A DNA stretch of 64,000 nt from Arthrobacter sp. PAMC25284 (GTDB lineage Bacteria; Actinomycetota; Actinomycetes; Actinomycetales; Micrococcaceae). Position 1 is the stretch's first letter. Each line of letters starts with the position of its first letter. The DNA is taken from contig NZ_CP080382.1 of the NCBI RefSeq assembly GCF_019443425.1, forward strand, positions 1,550,001 to 1,614,000, in the 5' to 3' direction. The translations under genes were made by a program, and so were the position numbers. Below are positions 1 to 8,814 of this stretch, piece after piece. The notes under the pieces were generated by a model. It ran no database searches, was not told the DNA's origin, and saw only the letters and a program-made list of their open reading frames with translations.

Positions 1-977
1 AGACCTGGCTGACGAGGTTGAACCAGATCAACAAGCCGATGATAATGGCGAACGGCGCCAGGATGGGATTGCGCCCGGCCCCGGCAAGCAGCTCAGTGCT
101 GAACACCTGCAGCACTGTGGTGCCGATCCCGGCCAGGATGGTACCTTGCAGCAGCGCCTGGCGGCCGAGCTGCAATCCGCCGGCGAGCCGGAACAGGATC
201 ACCGCCGTCACCCAGTTAAGCAGTAAGGGGACGGCGATCTTGATCAGCCCGGCGATCGGCCCGGCCACCCGAGGATCCAGTTGAAGCAAGTCCATGAGCC
301 ACCCGGCGGCTGTGCCGAAGACCAGCGAGGCGCCCGAGCTGATGACCAGCGCCAGGCCCCAGCAGCAGCAGCGTGCCGACATCAAAGAGTTTGCTCAACA
401 CCGGATTGCGCTTGAGCGGGGCGAGCATGGCTACGCCGCGAAAGCCCTGCCGGATGCCGTTGATCCAGCCTAGCGACGTCACCACCGTCACGACGGCGGC
501 TATCGCCGCCGTCAGACCAAGCCCGCCGGGATCCAGCAGTTCCTGCGGGTCCACAAGCCCGTCGTTGCCATTGACCTTCAGCAGTCCCGGAGCAGCTACC
601 GCGACGCTGTTGACCAGGCGGTCCAGCAGTTCCGGCTGGCCGCGCAGCGCAAGGCCGGCCACGGAGAACCCGGTCGTCAGCAACCCGGTGATGGAGAAGA
701 ACATGGTGAAGCCAATGCCGGCGCTCATCAGGGGTCCGCGTTCGAGGTTGTAGTGCTGGAACGCGCGCATCGGGCGGAGGGCATTGAGCCGGGCCAGCAG
801 CCACTGCACCATAGGCATCAGCGCAGCCACGCCGCCGCTGGCGCGCCGGGCTTTGCCCCACTCGACGCGTTTGCGGATCACCTCAAGCTTGAGCTTCGCC
901 AGCTCTGTCGGGAGCGGCGGCTCAGCGGGCCCCTGTTGCCCCGTCCGGGCCTCGGTCGTCGTCCGGTTCGGTCCCAA
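1..977 (-). CDS. YihY/BrkB-family membrane protein, 3' end outside window, apparent frameshift
   Basis: The N-terminal part (977 down to about 360) has a basic cytoplasmic lead followed by hydrophobic segments typical of the YihY/virulence-factor BrkB family, including LMSAGIGFTMFFSITGLL. At the CCCC run 357-360 the reading frame changes. Removing one base lets the protein continue through LVISSGASLVFGTAAGWL and several further membrane helices to the window edge. The open frame without correction ends at 216 in non-hydrophobic junk, so this is a one-base insertion (sequencing error or pseudogene). The start overlaps the 3' end of the 2H phosphoesterase gene by 56 bp and a shorter start is possible. 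The family has been called RNase BN in error; its function is unknown. Confidence 0.75.
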
Positions 978-1536
978 AATTAAGCTCTTCCCGTAGCTGC
1001 CAGATGCCGTTGTCGTCGTGCTCGTAAAGTCCCATGCTAACCACCGGAAACGTTGCCCGGTAATTTTTGAGCGCCGCTTCGGCTTCGTCGAGGCTTTCCG
1101 GTGCCACGTCGTGGGCGACGGTTACATGCGGATGATAAGCGAACGGCAGGTCCCGTTCCAGCGGACCGGTCTGGAGTTCCCGGTGCAGGCTGACGCAGTC
1201 GCCGAATCCGTCTTTGACATTCACGTACACAACCGGGGACACCGGCCGGAAGGTCCCGGTGCCTGCGATGGTCACCGTGAACGGATCCTGCTTCCGGGCG
1301 ACCGCCCGGACGTGGGACAGCGTCGCATCCCAGTCCTGGGTCATTGTTGTGGTGATCAGCGTGATGTGCGCGGGAATGACGCCGGCCATCGGGTCGCCGA
1401 AGGATGCCCGCCAACGCCCCAGCTCCTCGGCAATGTCCGGCGGGAAACCCAGGATCACGCCGATGCTGACGCCTTCGCGGGGTCCGTGCCCATTCGACGT
1501 GGCGTCTTTCGCGATGACTTTGCTGACGGGGGACAT
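922..1536 (-). CDS. 2'-5' RNA ligase / 2H phosphoesterase family protein
   Basis: A 204-residue protein with the two HxT motifs of the 2H phosphoesterase superfamily: HITL in the N-terminal half and HVTV in the C-terminal half, each placed as in LigT-like proteins. Such enzymes act on 2',3'-cyclic phosphates or 2'-5' linkages in RNA; the actual substrate here is unknown. I chose the ATG at 1536 because it lies only 4 bp beyond the trpS stop, and the frame upstream of it is an out-of-phase reading of trpS. It is probably co-transcribed with trpS. A longer start inside trpS is open but not needed. Confidence 0.8.
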   Translation of the reverse strand: MSPVSKVIAKDATSNGHGPREGVSIGVILGFPPDIAEELGRWRASFGDPMAGVIPAHITLITTTMTQDWDATLSHVRAVARKQDPFTVTIAGTGTFRPVSPVVYVNVKDGFGDCVSLHRELQTGPLERDLPFAYHPHVTVAHDVAPESLDEAEAALKNYRATFPVVSMGLYEHDDNGIWQLREELNFGTEPDDDRGPDGATGAR

Positions 1537-1540
1537 TGAC

Positions 1541-2584
1541 CTAGCGGACTCCGGCCAAGCTGAGCGACGGCAGGAAGCCCATGCGCTCGTAGACCCGGGC
1601 CAGCGTAACCGAAGCAATTTCCCGTGCACGCTCCGCGCCCTGGGCCAGCAGCCTGTCCAGCTCTGCGGGATCGGCCATCAGCTCGTTCGTGCGGTTCCGC
1701 AGCGGCGTGACAAAGTCAACCATCACTGCGGCCAGATCCGTTTTCAAGTGGCCGTACATTTTGCCTTGGTACTCGGCTTCCAGCTCTGCCACGGTTTTGC
1801 CCGTCAGCGTTGAATAGATCGTCAGCAGGTTGGAGATGCCCGGCTTTTCCTCCCGGTCAAAACGGATGTCCGTCCCGGCATCGGTCACGGCGGACTTGAT
1901 GCGTTTGGCAGCGAGCTTGGGGTCTTCGAGCAGCTGGATGGATCCGTTGGGAGATTCACCCGTCTTGGACATCTTGGCGGCGGGGTTCTGGAGGTCGTAG
2001 ATTTTTGCGCTGGTCTTGAGGATGGTCGCCTCGGGCACCGTGAAGGTCTCCCCGTAGCGCGTGTTGAAGCGCTGCGCCAGGTTGCGGGTCAGCTCAAGGT
2101 GCTGGCGCTGGTCCTCGCCCACCGGCACCAGGTCCGTCTGGTACAGGAGGATGTCAGCGGCCATCAGCGTCGGATACGCGAACAGGCCGAGTGTCGCGGC
2201 GTCCGCCCCGGACTTCTGCGTCTTGTCCTTGAACTGCGTCATGCGGGATGCTTCGCCGAAACCCGTGATGCAGTTCAGCGCCCAGGCCAGCTGCGCATGC
2301 TCAGGAACATGCGACTGCACGAAGAAGATGGACTTGTCGGGATCGATTCCGGCCGCAATGTACTGGGCCGCCACCACCCGGGTGCGTTTGGCCAATTCGG
2401 CAGGTTCGAAGTCAACTGTGATGGCGTGCAGATCCGGAATGAAAAACACGGCGTCGTATTGGGACTGCATGTCCACCCAGTTGCGCACCGCGCCGATGTA
2501 GTTGCCCAGGTGCAGGGAATCCGCCGTGGGCTTCGCGCCGGAAAGAATGCGCTTCTTTGTGGCAGCAGCGGTTGAGCTAGTCAT
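1541..2584 (-). CDS. trpS: Tryptophanyl-tRNA synthetase
   Basis: A 347-residue class Ic aminoacyl-tRNA synthetase that charges tRNA-Trp in the cytoplasm. The HIGH-type signature appears as SLHLGNY (residues 23-29) and the KMSKS loop as KMSKTG (204-209). The conserved [12 protein letters not shown] segment lies between them. Length is normal for a bacterial TrpRS. It sits between xth and the 2H phosphoesterase gene on the same strand with short gaps, consistent with one transcript. Only one trpS is seen in this window. Confidence 0.97.
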   Translation of the reverse strand: MTSSTAAATKKRILSGAKPTADSLHLGNYIGAVRNWVDMQSQYDAVFFIPDLHAITVDFEPAELAKRTRVVAAQYIAAGIDPDKSIFFVQSHVPEHAQLAWALNCITGFGEASRMTQFKDKTQKSGADAATLGLFAYPTLMAADILLYQTDLVPVGEDQRQHLELTRNLAQRFNTRYGETFTVPEATILKTSAKIYDLQNPAAKMSKTGESPNGSIQLLEDPKLAAKRIKSAVTDAGTDIRFDREEKPGISNLLTIYSTLTGKTVAELEAEYQGKMYGHLKTDLAAVMVDFVTPLRNRTNELMADPAELDRLLAQGAERAREIASVTLARVYERMGFLPSLSLAGVR

Positions 2585-2603
2585 GTTGATAAAACCTTCG
2601 GGC

Positions 2604-3446
2604 TCAGAGCCGGTAGTCCACTACCAGCGGGGCATGGTCGGAGAAGCGGGTGTCCCAGGACGGGGCGCGGTCGACGACGGCGGACACCGCCGCCGCGGCC
2701 AGGGCCGGCGTGGCCATCTGGTAATCGATGCGCCAGCCTGTGTCGTTGTCGAAGGCCTGGCCGCGCTGCGACCACCAGGTGTAGGGGCCATCGACCGGGC
2801 CGGAGAGTTCCCGGTGGACGTCTTTCCAGCCGATCTCCTCGCCGAAGAAGCGGTCGAAGTAGGCCCGTTCCTCGGGCAGGAATCCGGCCTTTTTGACGTT
2901 GCCTTTCCAGTTCCGGATGTCCAGTTCGGTGTGCCCGACGTTCAGGTCGCCCACCACGAGGGCGTGGTCGCTGTGTTTGGACAGTTCGGGCAAACGGCTG
3001 ATCATCACGTCGAGGAACCGGAACTTGTCATCCTGCTTCGGGGTTCCCGCCTCGCCGGAGTGCACGTAGGCGCTGACAACGGTCAGCTGGGAGGCTTGGC
3101 CGGCGGCATCGTGGACGGTGTAATCGGCTTCCACCCAGCGACCGGCCGTGGCGAAGTAGTCGTCGCCGATGCCAACCCGGGTGGCAAGGGGCTCGGCGCG
3201 GGAGGCGATGGCAACACCGGCGCGGCCCTTGGCTTCTGCTTCGGCGTGCAGGATGAACCAGCCCTCTCCGATGAGCGCCTCAACAATCTCATCCGGTGCG
3301 CGGACTTCCTGCAGGCAGAGGATGTCCACGTCGCGGGGCTCCAGCCATTCCGCCATACCCTTCCGGTAGGCGGCACGGAGGCCATTGACGTTGACTGATG
3401 CGATGCGAAGGTGGTCCTTCTTCAATGCCGAGATCACCCGATCCAC
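2604..3446 (-). CDS. xth: Exodeoxyribonuclease III
   Basis: A 280-residue member of the exonuclease III/AP endonuclease family that cleaves abasic sites and removes 3' blocking groups in base-excision repair. Visible active-site motifs in order: NVNGLRA (metal/DNA contact), LQEVRA (metal-binding Glu), [11 protein letters not shown] (Asp/Asn pair) and [10 protein letters not shown] (catalytic His). Length is slightly over the E. coli enzyme. The start at 3446 is 1 bp past the corrected stop of the upstream membrane-protein gene; a start nearer [10 protein letters not shown] is possible. Order and spacing suggest co-transcription with trpS. Confidence 0.95.
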   Translation of the reverse strand: MDRVISALKKDHLRIASVNVNGLRAAYRKGMAEWLEPRDVDILCLQEVRAPDEIVEALIGEGWFILHAEAEAKGRAGVAIASRAEPLATRVGIGDDYFATAGRWVEADYTVHDAAGQASQLTVVSAYVHSGEAGTPKQDDKFRFLDVMISRLPELSKHSDHALVVGDLNVGHTELDIRNWKGNVKKAGFLPEERAYFDRFFGEEIGWKDVHRELSGPVDGPYTWWSQRGQAFDNDTGWRIDYQMATPALAAAAVSAVVDRAPSWDTRFSDHAPLVVDYRL

Positions 3447-3447
3447 T

Positions 3448-4024
3448 CTAGTCGATGATGGTTCCGCGGACGGGCTCGCCGGAGCCGCCGCCGGGCTTGA
3501 TCATGTCCCTGGCGTTCGTGGCGGTGATCTCTATGGTCTCCAGGGGCCCGTCGGATCGTTTCCTGGTCCGCGGCGTCGCCCTTGGCACGTTCCTGCTCCA
3601 CAACGCGGATCTGCACCTGGACGATCTTGAAGGAGTGATCGAGCTTCATGTCGCGGACACCGTCGGCTTCGTGGGGTCCGTTGACGAGGCGGGTGGAGCC
3701 GTGGTCGGCGCTGCCCGACGACGGTGCACGGCCGGCTGCGGCGTTGAAGGCGTTCTGCGCCTCGTTGAGTTTGGCGCCTGCCTTCCTGGCCGCCTTCCGG
3801 ATGCTGAAGACCACGAAGGATGCCAGGACGAGCCAGAAGCCGGCGATGATCGCCACCACCCAGCCGACGACGTCGTTCTGGTTTGCTGCGAAGATCACCG
3901 CGACCAGGAACGCGATGATCAGCACCATCAGTCCGGGTCCGCTGATGCGGAGCACGGAAAAGCGGGACCGCGGCGTGGACGCGGACGGATCTGACGATGA
4001 CGCGGGGTTGCCCAGAGATTGCAT
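3448..4024 (-). CDS. Small membrane protein of unknown function, apparent frameshift
   Basis: The start MQSLGNPASSSDP is at 4024. Two hydrophobic segments follow (GLMVLIIAFLVAVIFA and VVGWVVAIIAGFWLVLASFVV), then a charged cytoplasmic tail. Between 3543 and 3556 the frame breaks. Removing one base (in the GGGG run 3543-3546 or the GG at 3553-3554) gives a C-terminus reading LETIEITATNARDM and ending in RGTIID at a stop (3448-3450) that almost touches the xth start. The uncorrected frame instead runs into xth as Arg/His-rich junk. About 191 residues after correction. I do not recognise a function; similar two-helix proteins are common in Arthrobacter. Confidence 0.7.
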
Positions 4025-4096
4025 GTGCTTATTATCGCAAATGTGCCGGGGCCGGAATCGCGCTTCCACCCCGGGCGAACGGGACGGCATTAACAC

Positions 4097-4134
4097 GGCA
4101 GGGCGCCGGCTCCCGAAGGAACCGGCGCCCTGCC
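4097..4134 (-). terminator. Intrinsic terminator downstream of folD
   Basis: A 13-bp perfect stem (GGCAGGGCGCCGG with CCGGCGCCCTGCC) plus inner TCC/GGA pairing around a short loop. It sits between the folD stop (4156) and the next minus-strand gene start (4024). There is no long T-run, as is common in high-GC actinobacteria. Confidence 0.75.
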
Positions 4135-4155
4135 ACGGCGTTACCCGGGCGGCGC

Positions 4156-5053
4156 CTAGCCGATACCGGCCTGGCGTTCCGCGGACTCCACCACGTTGGC
4201 CAGCAGCATGGCGCGGGTCATCGGCCCCACACCGCCAGGGTTCGGGGACAGCCAGGCGGCGACACCGGCGGCTGCGGGGTCCACGTCCCCGGTGACCACG
4301 GCCTTGCCGTTGCCGTCGTCCACCCGGCTGACGCCGACGTCGAGCACAATTGCTCCCGGCTTCAGGTCTTCCGCCTTGATCATGTGCGGCTGGCCGGCGG
4401 CGGCGATGACGACGTCGGCCTGCCGGAGTTCGGCGGACAGGTCCACGGTGCCGGTGTGGGCCAGGACCACCGTGGCGTTGACGTCCTTGCGGGTCAGCAG
4501 GAGGCCGACGGGACGGCCAATAGTGACCCCACGCCCCACCACGAGCACGCGTTTGCCGTTGAGCTTGATTCCGTGCCGGGCCAGCAGCTCCACACAGCCC
4601 TTGGGTGTGCAGGGCAGCGGCGAGTTCATGGGTTTGCCGACATTCGCGACGAGCCGGCCGAGGTTCATCGGGTGCAGGCCATCGGCGTCTTTCTCCGGAT
4701 CCATGGCCTCCAGGATGACGTCCTGATCAATGTGCTTCGGCAACGGCAACTGCACGATGTAGCCGGTGCATTCCGGGTTGTCGTTCAGTTCGCGGATCAC
4801 AGCCAGGAGATCGTCCTGGCTGGTGTCCTCGGGCAGGTCGCGGCGGATCGAAGTGATGCCCACTTCGGCGCAGTCCTTGTGCTTTCCGCCGACATACCAC
4901 GTACTGCCGGGGTCGGACCCCACGAGCACGGTGCCCAGGCCCGGGGTGATGCCCCGGGCCCTGGAGCGCGGCAACGCGTTCGGTCAGTTCGGCCTTGATG
5001 GCAGCGGCGGTAGCCCTACCGTCAAGAATTTGTGCGGTTGCTACAGAGGTCAT
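4156..5053 (-). CDS. folD: Bifunctional methylene-THF dehydrogenase / methenyl-THF cyclohydrolase, apparent frameshift
   Basis: FolD interconverts 5,10-methylene-THF and 10-formyl-THF. The N-terminus from the ATG at 5053 ([20 protein letters not shown]) is in one frame. The rest, from [14 protein letters not shown] onward, is one base out of phase. Deleting one base in the G/C-rich stretch 4952-4961 joins them into about 298 residues, the normal family length. The catalytic YxxxK is present as YVGGK, and the NADP site as [11 protein letters not shown]. The gene lies 3 bp after glyA and is presumably translated from the same riboswitch-controlled mRNA. Both halves are well conserved, so the break looks like a sequence error. 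Confidence 0.88.
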
Positions 5054-5056
5054 GGA

Positions 5057-6355
5057 CTACCACTGCTCGTGCTGCGGGTACAGCGGGAAATCGTCGGCGA
5101 GCCGGTCCACGCGGGACTGCAGCGCCTCAACGTCGGCCGCGGAACCGGCCTTCAGTGCGGTGGCGATGATGTCGGCAACCTCGGTGAACTCCTCGGCGCC
5201 GAAGCCGCGAGTGGCCAGGGCCGGGGTGCCGATGCGCAGGCCTGAGGTGACCATCGGCGGGCGCGGGTCGAACGGGACGGCGTTGCGGTTGACGGTGATC
5301 CCGACGGAGTGCAGCAGATCCTCGGCCTGCTGGCCGTCCAGCTGGGAATGACGCAGGTCCACGAGCACGAGGTGCACGTCGGTGCCGCCGGTCAGCACAG
5401 ACACACCGGCCTCGGCAACGTCGGCCTGGCCGAGGCGCTCGGCGATGATCTTGGCGCCTTCCAGGACGCGTTCCTGGCGTTCTTTGAATTCCGCGGTGCC
5501 GGCGATCTTGAAGGCCACGGCCTTCGCAGCGATGACGTGCATCAGCGGGCCGCCCTGCTGGCCCGGGAAGACGGCGGAGTTGAGCTTCTTGGCCCACTCC
5601 TGCTTGGCCAGGATGACACCGGACCGCGGACCGGCGAGGGTCTTGTGCACGGTGGAGGTCACGACGTCGGAGTGCGGCACCGGGCTCGGGTGCAGTCCGC
5701 CGGCGACGAGGCCGGCGAAGTGCGCCATGTCGGTCCAGAGCAGCGCGCCGACTTCGTCGGCGATCGAACGGAAGGCGGCGAAATCAAGGTGCCGCGGGTA
5801 GGCGGACCAGCCGGCGATGATGACCTGCGGCTTCTCGGCGATGGCCTGTTCGCGCAGCTTGTCCATGTCGATCCGGAAGTTGTCTTCCTCAACCTGGTAG
5901 GCGGCAACCTCGTAGAGCTTGCCGGAGAAGTTGAGCTTCATGCCGTGGGTCAGGTGTCCGCCGTGGGCCAGCGAGAGGCCCATGATCTTGTCCCCGGGGG
6001 TGATCATGGCGTGCAGCGCGGCGGCGTTGGCCTGGGCGCCGGAGTGCGGCTGGACGTTGGCGTATTCGGCGTCGAAGAGGTCCTTGACCCGGTCGAGGGC
6101 CAGTTGCTCGGCGACGTCGACGTATTCGCAGCCGCCGTAGTAGCGGCGGCCCGGGTAACCCTCGGCGTATTTGTTGGTCAGGACGGAACCCTGGGCTTCC
6201 ATCACCGCGCGCGGGGCGAAGTTCTCGGAGGCGATCATTTCCAGGGTGCCGCGCTGGCGGCCCAGTTCCTGGGCTAGCACGGCGGCGATTTCGGGGTCAA
6301 GCTCGGCGAGTGGCTGGTTGCTCACGGCGGTTGAGGTGGCGGTGGTGGTAGTCAC
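5057..6355 (-). CDS. glyA: Serine hydroxymethyltransferase
   Basis: A PLP enzyme converting serine plus THF to glycine plus 5,10-methylene-THF, the main one-carbon entry. Family landmarks are [21 protein letters not shown] and the PLP-lysine segment [13 protein letters not shown]. The frame is open upstream to a TTG at 6376, but I prefer the GTG at 6355: it has AGGAG about seven bases upstream and gives [16 protein letters not shown], 432 residues. It is followed by folD after 3 bp. It is preceded by a ZTP riboswitch, which explains regulation by folate or purine stress. Confidence 0.95.
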   Translation of the reverse strand: MTTTTATSTAVSNQPLAELDPEIAAVLAQELGRQRGTLEMIASENFAPRAVMEAQGSVLTNKYAEGYPGRRYYGGCEYVDVAEQLALDRVKDLFDAEYANVQPHSGAQANAAALHAMITPGDKIMGLSLAHGGHLTHGMKLNFSGKLYEVAAYQVEEDNFRIDMDKLREQAIAEKPQVIIAGWSAYPRHLDFAAFRSIADEVGALLWTDMAHFAGLVAGGLHPSPVPHSDVVTSTVHKTLAGPRSGVILAKQEWAKKLNSAVFPGQQGGPLMHVIAAKAVAFKIAGTAEFKERQERVLEGAKIIAERLGQADVAEAGVSVLTGGTDVHLVLVDLRHSQLDGQQAEDLLHSVGITVNRNAVPFDPRPPMVTSGLRIGTPALATRGFGAEEFTEVADIIATALKAGSAADVEALQSRVDRLADDFPLYPQHEQW

Positions 6356-6485
6356 GAGGAACTCCTGGCTAGGCAACGGGAACTGCTATAGGTCAGGCTA
6401 CCGGCTGGCCCTGCTGCGCTGCCCCTTGGTTACGGGCCCGCACGGCATCGGCTGGGCGCCCGTGGGGACCCCCAGCAACAGGCCT

Positions 6486-6501
6486 GCAGCCCTCAGGCTG
6501 C
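6486..6501 (-). promoter_or_regulatory. Hairpin between ZTP aptamer and glyA
   Basis: GCAGCC and GGCTGC flank a four-base loop just downstream of the aptamer, in the 5' leader of glyA. It may belong to the riboswitch expression platform. No U-tract follows, so I cannot say whether control is transcriptional or translational. Confidence 0.4.
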
Positions 6502-6523
6502 CAACCGGTAAGACATGACCCTC

Positions 6524-6604
6524 GGCCCAGGCGTACGATCCGTGGTCTTCGTGAGTGCCGCTCCCTGATGGTTAGCCATCCAACGCCAGTTGCGACCCGT
6601 TAAG
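6524..6604 (-). ncRNA. ZTP (pfl) riboswitch aptamer upstream of glyA-folD
   Basis: On the minus strand the leader shows the conserved pieces of the pfl/ZTP motif in order: GGGUCGCAACUGGCG, a hairpin GAUGGCUAACCAUC, AGGGAGCGG, a variable linker, and CGCCUGGGC. The last element can form the pseudoknot expected for this class. Known ZTP riboswitches sense ZMP/ZTP, which accumulate when 10-formyl-THF is short, and turn on folate and purine genes. The downstream genes glyA and folD are classic members of that regulon. Identification is by eye from the consensus as I remember it. Confidence 0.85.
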
Positions 6605-6611
6605 ACTACCA

Positions 6612-6645
6612 AAACCCGCGGAGGGCCTGACCTCCGACGCGGGTA
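6612..6645. other. GC-rich inverted repeat between divergent purU and glyA transcripts
   Basis: ACCCGCG with CGCGGGT at the edges and GGAGG with CCTCC inside form a strong hairpin; on the minus strand it is followed by TTTT. It lies upstream of both divergent genes, just before the purU -10-like box. It could insulate the two transcripts or be an operator. It does not terminate any gene in this window. Confidence 0.4.
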
Positions 6646-6656
6646 GGCTGTTCTTC

Positions 6657-7517
6657 GTGATTGACGAGAACCTGACTTCTTCCCACATCCTGACTCTTTC
6701 CTGCCCTGACCGGCCGGGAATCGTGCACGCCGTTGCCGGCGCCCTGCTCGTGGCCGGTTGCAATATTACGGATTCACAGCAGTACGGCAGCCAGAGCACC
6801 GGCACGTTTTTTATGCGGGTGGAAGCGACGACGGCGGTCCCGGCTGCCGAACTGCACGCGGCCCTCGAGCCCGTCGCGCAGGCTTTCGGGATGCAGTGGA
6901 ACCTGAACCCGGCCGGCCGGAAGGTCCGCACCCTGCTGATGGCGAGCACTTCAGCCCACTGCCTCAATGACCTGCTGTTCCTGCAGCGCTCCGGCACCCT
7001 GCCGATTGACATCCCGGCCATTGTGTCCAATCACCGGGATCTGGCGGGCCTGGCCGAGTTCTACGGCATCCCGTTCCACTACATCCCTGTCACCCAGGAC
7101 ACTAAAGTGCAGGCCGAGGACGAGCTCCGCGCGCTGATGGCCGAGCACGACGTCGAACTCACGGTGCTGGCCCGCTACATGCAGATCCTTTCCGACGAAC
7201 TCTGCAGCGACCTCACGGGCCAGGCCATCAACATTCACCATTCCTTCCTGCCCTCCTTCAAGGGCGCCAGGCCATATCACCAGGCGCACGCCCGGGGCGT
7301 GAAACTCATTGGGGCCACGGCGCACTACGTCACGGCGGCCCTGGACGAGGGTCCGATCATCGAGCAGGAAGTCATCCGGGTCGATCACCGGCGCACGGCC
7401 GAGCAGTTCGTCCAGATGGGCCGCGACGTCGAGGGCCGCACCCTGGCCCAGGCCGTGCAGTGGCATGCCGAGCACCGCGTGCTGCTGGACGGCAACCGGA
7501 CCGTGGTCTTTAACTAG
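6657..7517 (+). CDS. purU: Formyltetrahydrofolate deformylase
   Basis: A 286-residue enzyme hydrolysing 10-formyl-THF to formate and THF, balancing one-carbon pools. An N-terminal ACT regulatory domain (about residues 9-85, beginning SSHILTLSCPDRPGIVHAVA) precedes a formyltransferase-fold domain with INIHHSFLPSFKGARPYHQA and DEGPIIEQ carrying the Asn, His and Asp active-site residues. The start is GTG. A TAGGCT box ends seven bases before it with no Shine-Dalgarno in between, so the mRNA is probably leaderless. It is divergent from the glyA-folD unit, another folate operon. Confidence 0.95.
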   Translation: MIDENLTSSHILTLSCPDRPGIVHAVAGALLVAGCNITDSQQYGSQSTGTFFMRVEATTAVPAAELHAALEPVAQAFGMQWNLNPAGRKVRTLLMASTSAHCLNDLLFLQRSGTLPIDIPAIVSNHRDLAGLAEFYGIPFHYIPVTQDTKVQAEDELRALMAEHDVELTVLARYMQILSDELCSDLTGQAINIHHSFLPSFKGARPYHQAHARGVKLIGATAHYVTAALDEGPIIEQEVIRVDHRRTAEQFVQMGRDVEGRTLAQAVQWHAEHRVLLDGNRTVVFN

Positions 7518-7605
7518 GCCGCCGGACCGCTGCTGCTGGGCCGATATTGCCGGGGCCAAGACGCTGGGCGTTGCCAGCGGACGACCGGCACCCTTAACTG
7601 GACCT

Positions 7606-8067
7606 ATGGCAACATTCCGGGACGCGCGCCTGACCGGCTTCGTCGCGTTACTCAAGGCTGAGGGCCGCCGCGCCGTCCTGGGCCTCGATTGCGGGCGGGG
7701 CGCTGACGGACTGGCGTTTGTCCAGGCAGGCATCCATTTCACCGGAGTTGATTCCTCGGAGGAGAATGTCCAGGCAGCCCGCGCCCGCGGCCTCGAGGCC
7801 TCGGTCGCGCAGGCAAGCAGCCTGCCGTTCGCGTCCGCGGCGTTCCCGGCAGTGTGGGCGGTCGATGCACTGGCTGGGCTGCCGCCGGCCGAGTGCGTCG
7901 GCGTCATCGCCGAGTTGGGGCGCGTTGCCGGCCCTGGCTCCCCGATCGCCGTCGTCCTTGCGGAATCCCGGTCCCAGGATCCCCACGGCGTGGCGGGGGT
8001 CCTGCACGACCACGCAACCGAACGTTTCACGGTGCTGCGCTCCCCCGGCCCTGACGGTCCCGCCTAG
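7606..8067 (+). CDS. Small class I SAM-dependent methyltransferase-like protein
   Basis: A 153-residue protein with the first SAM-binding motif as VLGLDCGRGADGLAFVQAG. It is followed by the acidic beta-2 end (FTGVDSSEENVQAAR) and the SSLPFASAAFPAVWA post-motif typical of Methyltransf_11 proteins. It is short for the family and may be only the core fold. The substrate is unknown. The ATG at 7606 is chosen because the frame upstream overlaps purU out of phase. The stop codon lies inside a 31-bp tandem duplication. Confidence 0.7.
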   Translation: MATFRDARLTGFVALLKAEGRRAVLGLDCGRGADGLAFVQAGIHFTGVDSSEENVQAARARGLEASVAQASSLPFASAAFPAVWAVDALAGLPPAECVGVIAELGRVAGPGSPIAVVLAESRSQDPHGVAGVLHDHATERFTVLRSPGPDGPA

Positions 8068-8117
8068 CGCGGAGCATTTCCGGCGCGGTCCCGCCTAGCG
8101 CGGAGCATTTCCGGCGC
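8056..8117. repeat. Perfect 31-bp tandem duplication across a stop codon
   Basis: The 31 bases at 8056-8086 are repeated exactly at 8087-8117, so the methyltransferase stop TAG (8065-8067) has a second copy at 8096-8098. A shorter imperfect pair (GCGGAGCCGAC twice) follows immediately. The second copy is noncoding. Confidence 0.95.
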
Positions 8118-8187
8118 GGAGCCGACGCGCGCGGAGCCGACGGGCACGATGTGACCGGCGGCAGGTCGTCCCCCGGTCACCGTGTCC

Positions 8188-8193
8188 TAGGCT
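8188..8193 (+). promoter_or_regulatory. Putative -10 box for a leaderless transcript (TAGGCT)
   Basis: TAGGCT ends six bases before the ATG at 8200 with no Shine-Dalgarno between. The same box occurs before purU (6644-6649) and before the gene at 36401 (36388-36393). No clear -35 hexamer is seen. Confidence 0.45.
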
Positions 8194-8199
8194 GGGGGC

Positions 8200-8721
8200 A
8201 TGGCTCCTCTCTACGCTTTCGCCGGCGACACCCCGGCTGTCCATGACTCCGTTTTTGTCGCACCGACGGCATCGCTTATCGGCAAGGCCAGCCTGGCCGA
8301 GAACTCCAGCGCTTTCTACGGTGTCTGCGTCCGCGCGGACACCGCTGCCATCACCGTGGGCGCCGGCACGAACCTGCAGGACAACGTTGTGCTGCATGCC
8401 GACCCCGGCTTCCCCTGTTCCGTCGGGGCCCGGGTCAGCGTCGGCCACGGCGCCGTGGTGCATGGCTGCACGGTCGAGGACGACTGTCTGATCGGCATGA
8501 GCGCCACCATCCTCAACGGCGCCGTGATCGGCGCCGGCTCGCTGGTGGCGGCCGGGGCGGTGGTGCTCGAAGGCACCGTGGTACCGCCCCGCTCGCTCGT
8601 CGCCGGGGTGCCGGCCAAGGTCCGCCGGGAACTGAGCGACGAGGAGTTCGCCGGCATCCAGCACAACGCGGCACACTACCGGGACCTGGCCCAGGCGCAC
8701 CGGGAAATGCACGGCAGCTAG
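8200..8721 (+). CDS. Gamma-carbonic-anhydrase-family hexapeptide-repeat protein
   Basis: A 173-residue left-handed beta-helix protein of the gamma-carbonic anhydrase/PaaY-YrdA group. The segments VHDSVFVAPTASLIGKASLA, NLQDNVVLHAD and VGHGAVVHGC carry the repeating small-hydrophobic pattern. The histidines in LHAD, VGHG and VVHGC match the zinc ligands of the family. These proteins are trimeric, and many have weak or no carbonic anhydrase activity, so the exact role is open. It is followed by a strong bidirectional terminator. Confidence 0.85.
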   Translation: MAPLYAFAGDTPAVHDSVFVAPTASLIGKASLAENSSAFYGVCVRADTAAITVGAGTNLQDNVVLHADPGFPCSVGARVSVGHGAVVHGCTVEDDCLIGMSATILNGAVIGAGSLVAAGAVVLEGTVVPPRSLVAGVPAKVRRELSDEEFAGIQHNAAHYRDLAQAHREMHGS

Positions 8722-8742
8722 GACTCGCTTCCGCTCCCGCAG

Positions 8743-8796
8743 CGCGCAAAAACCCTGGCGACACCCGAATTCGGGTGTCGCCAGGGTTTTGCGCGT
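8743..8796. terminator. Bidirectional terminator
   Basis: A near-perfect palindrome, with AAACCCTGGCGACACCCGAA mirrored by its complement and A/T runs on both flanks (CGCGCAAAAA and TTTTGCGCG). It is placed between two convergent genes, so it can end both transcripts. Confidence 0.92.
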
Positions 8797-8814
8797 CGCC
8801 GGCCCTATTGCGCG

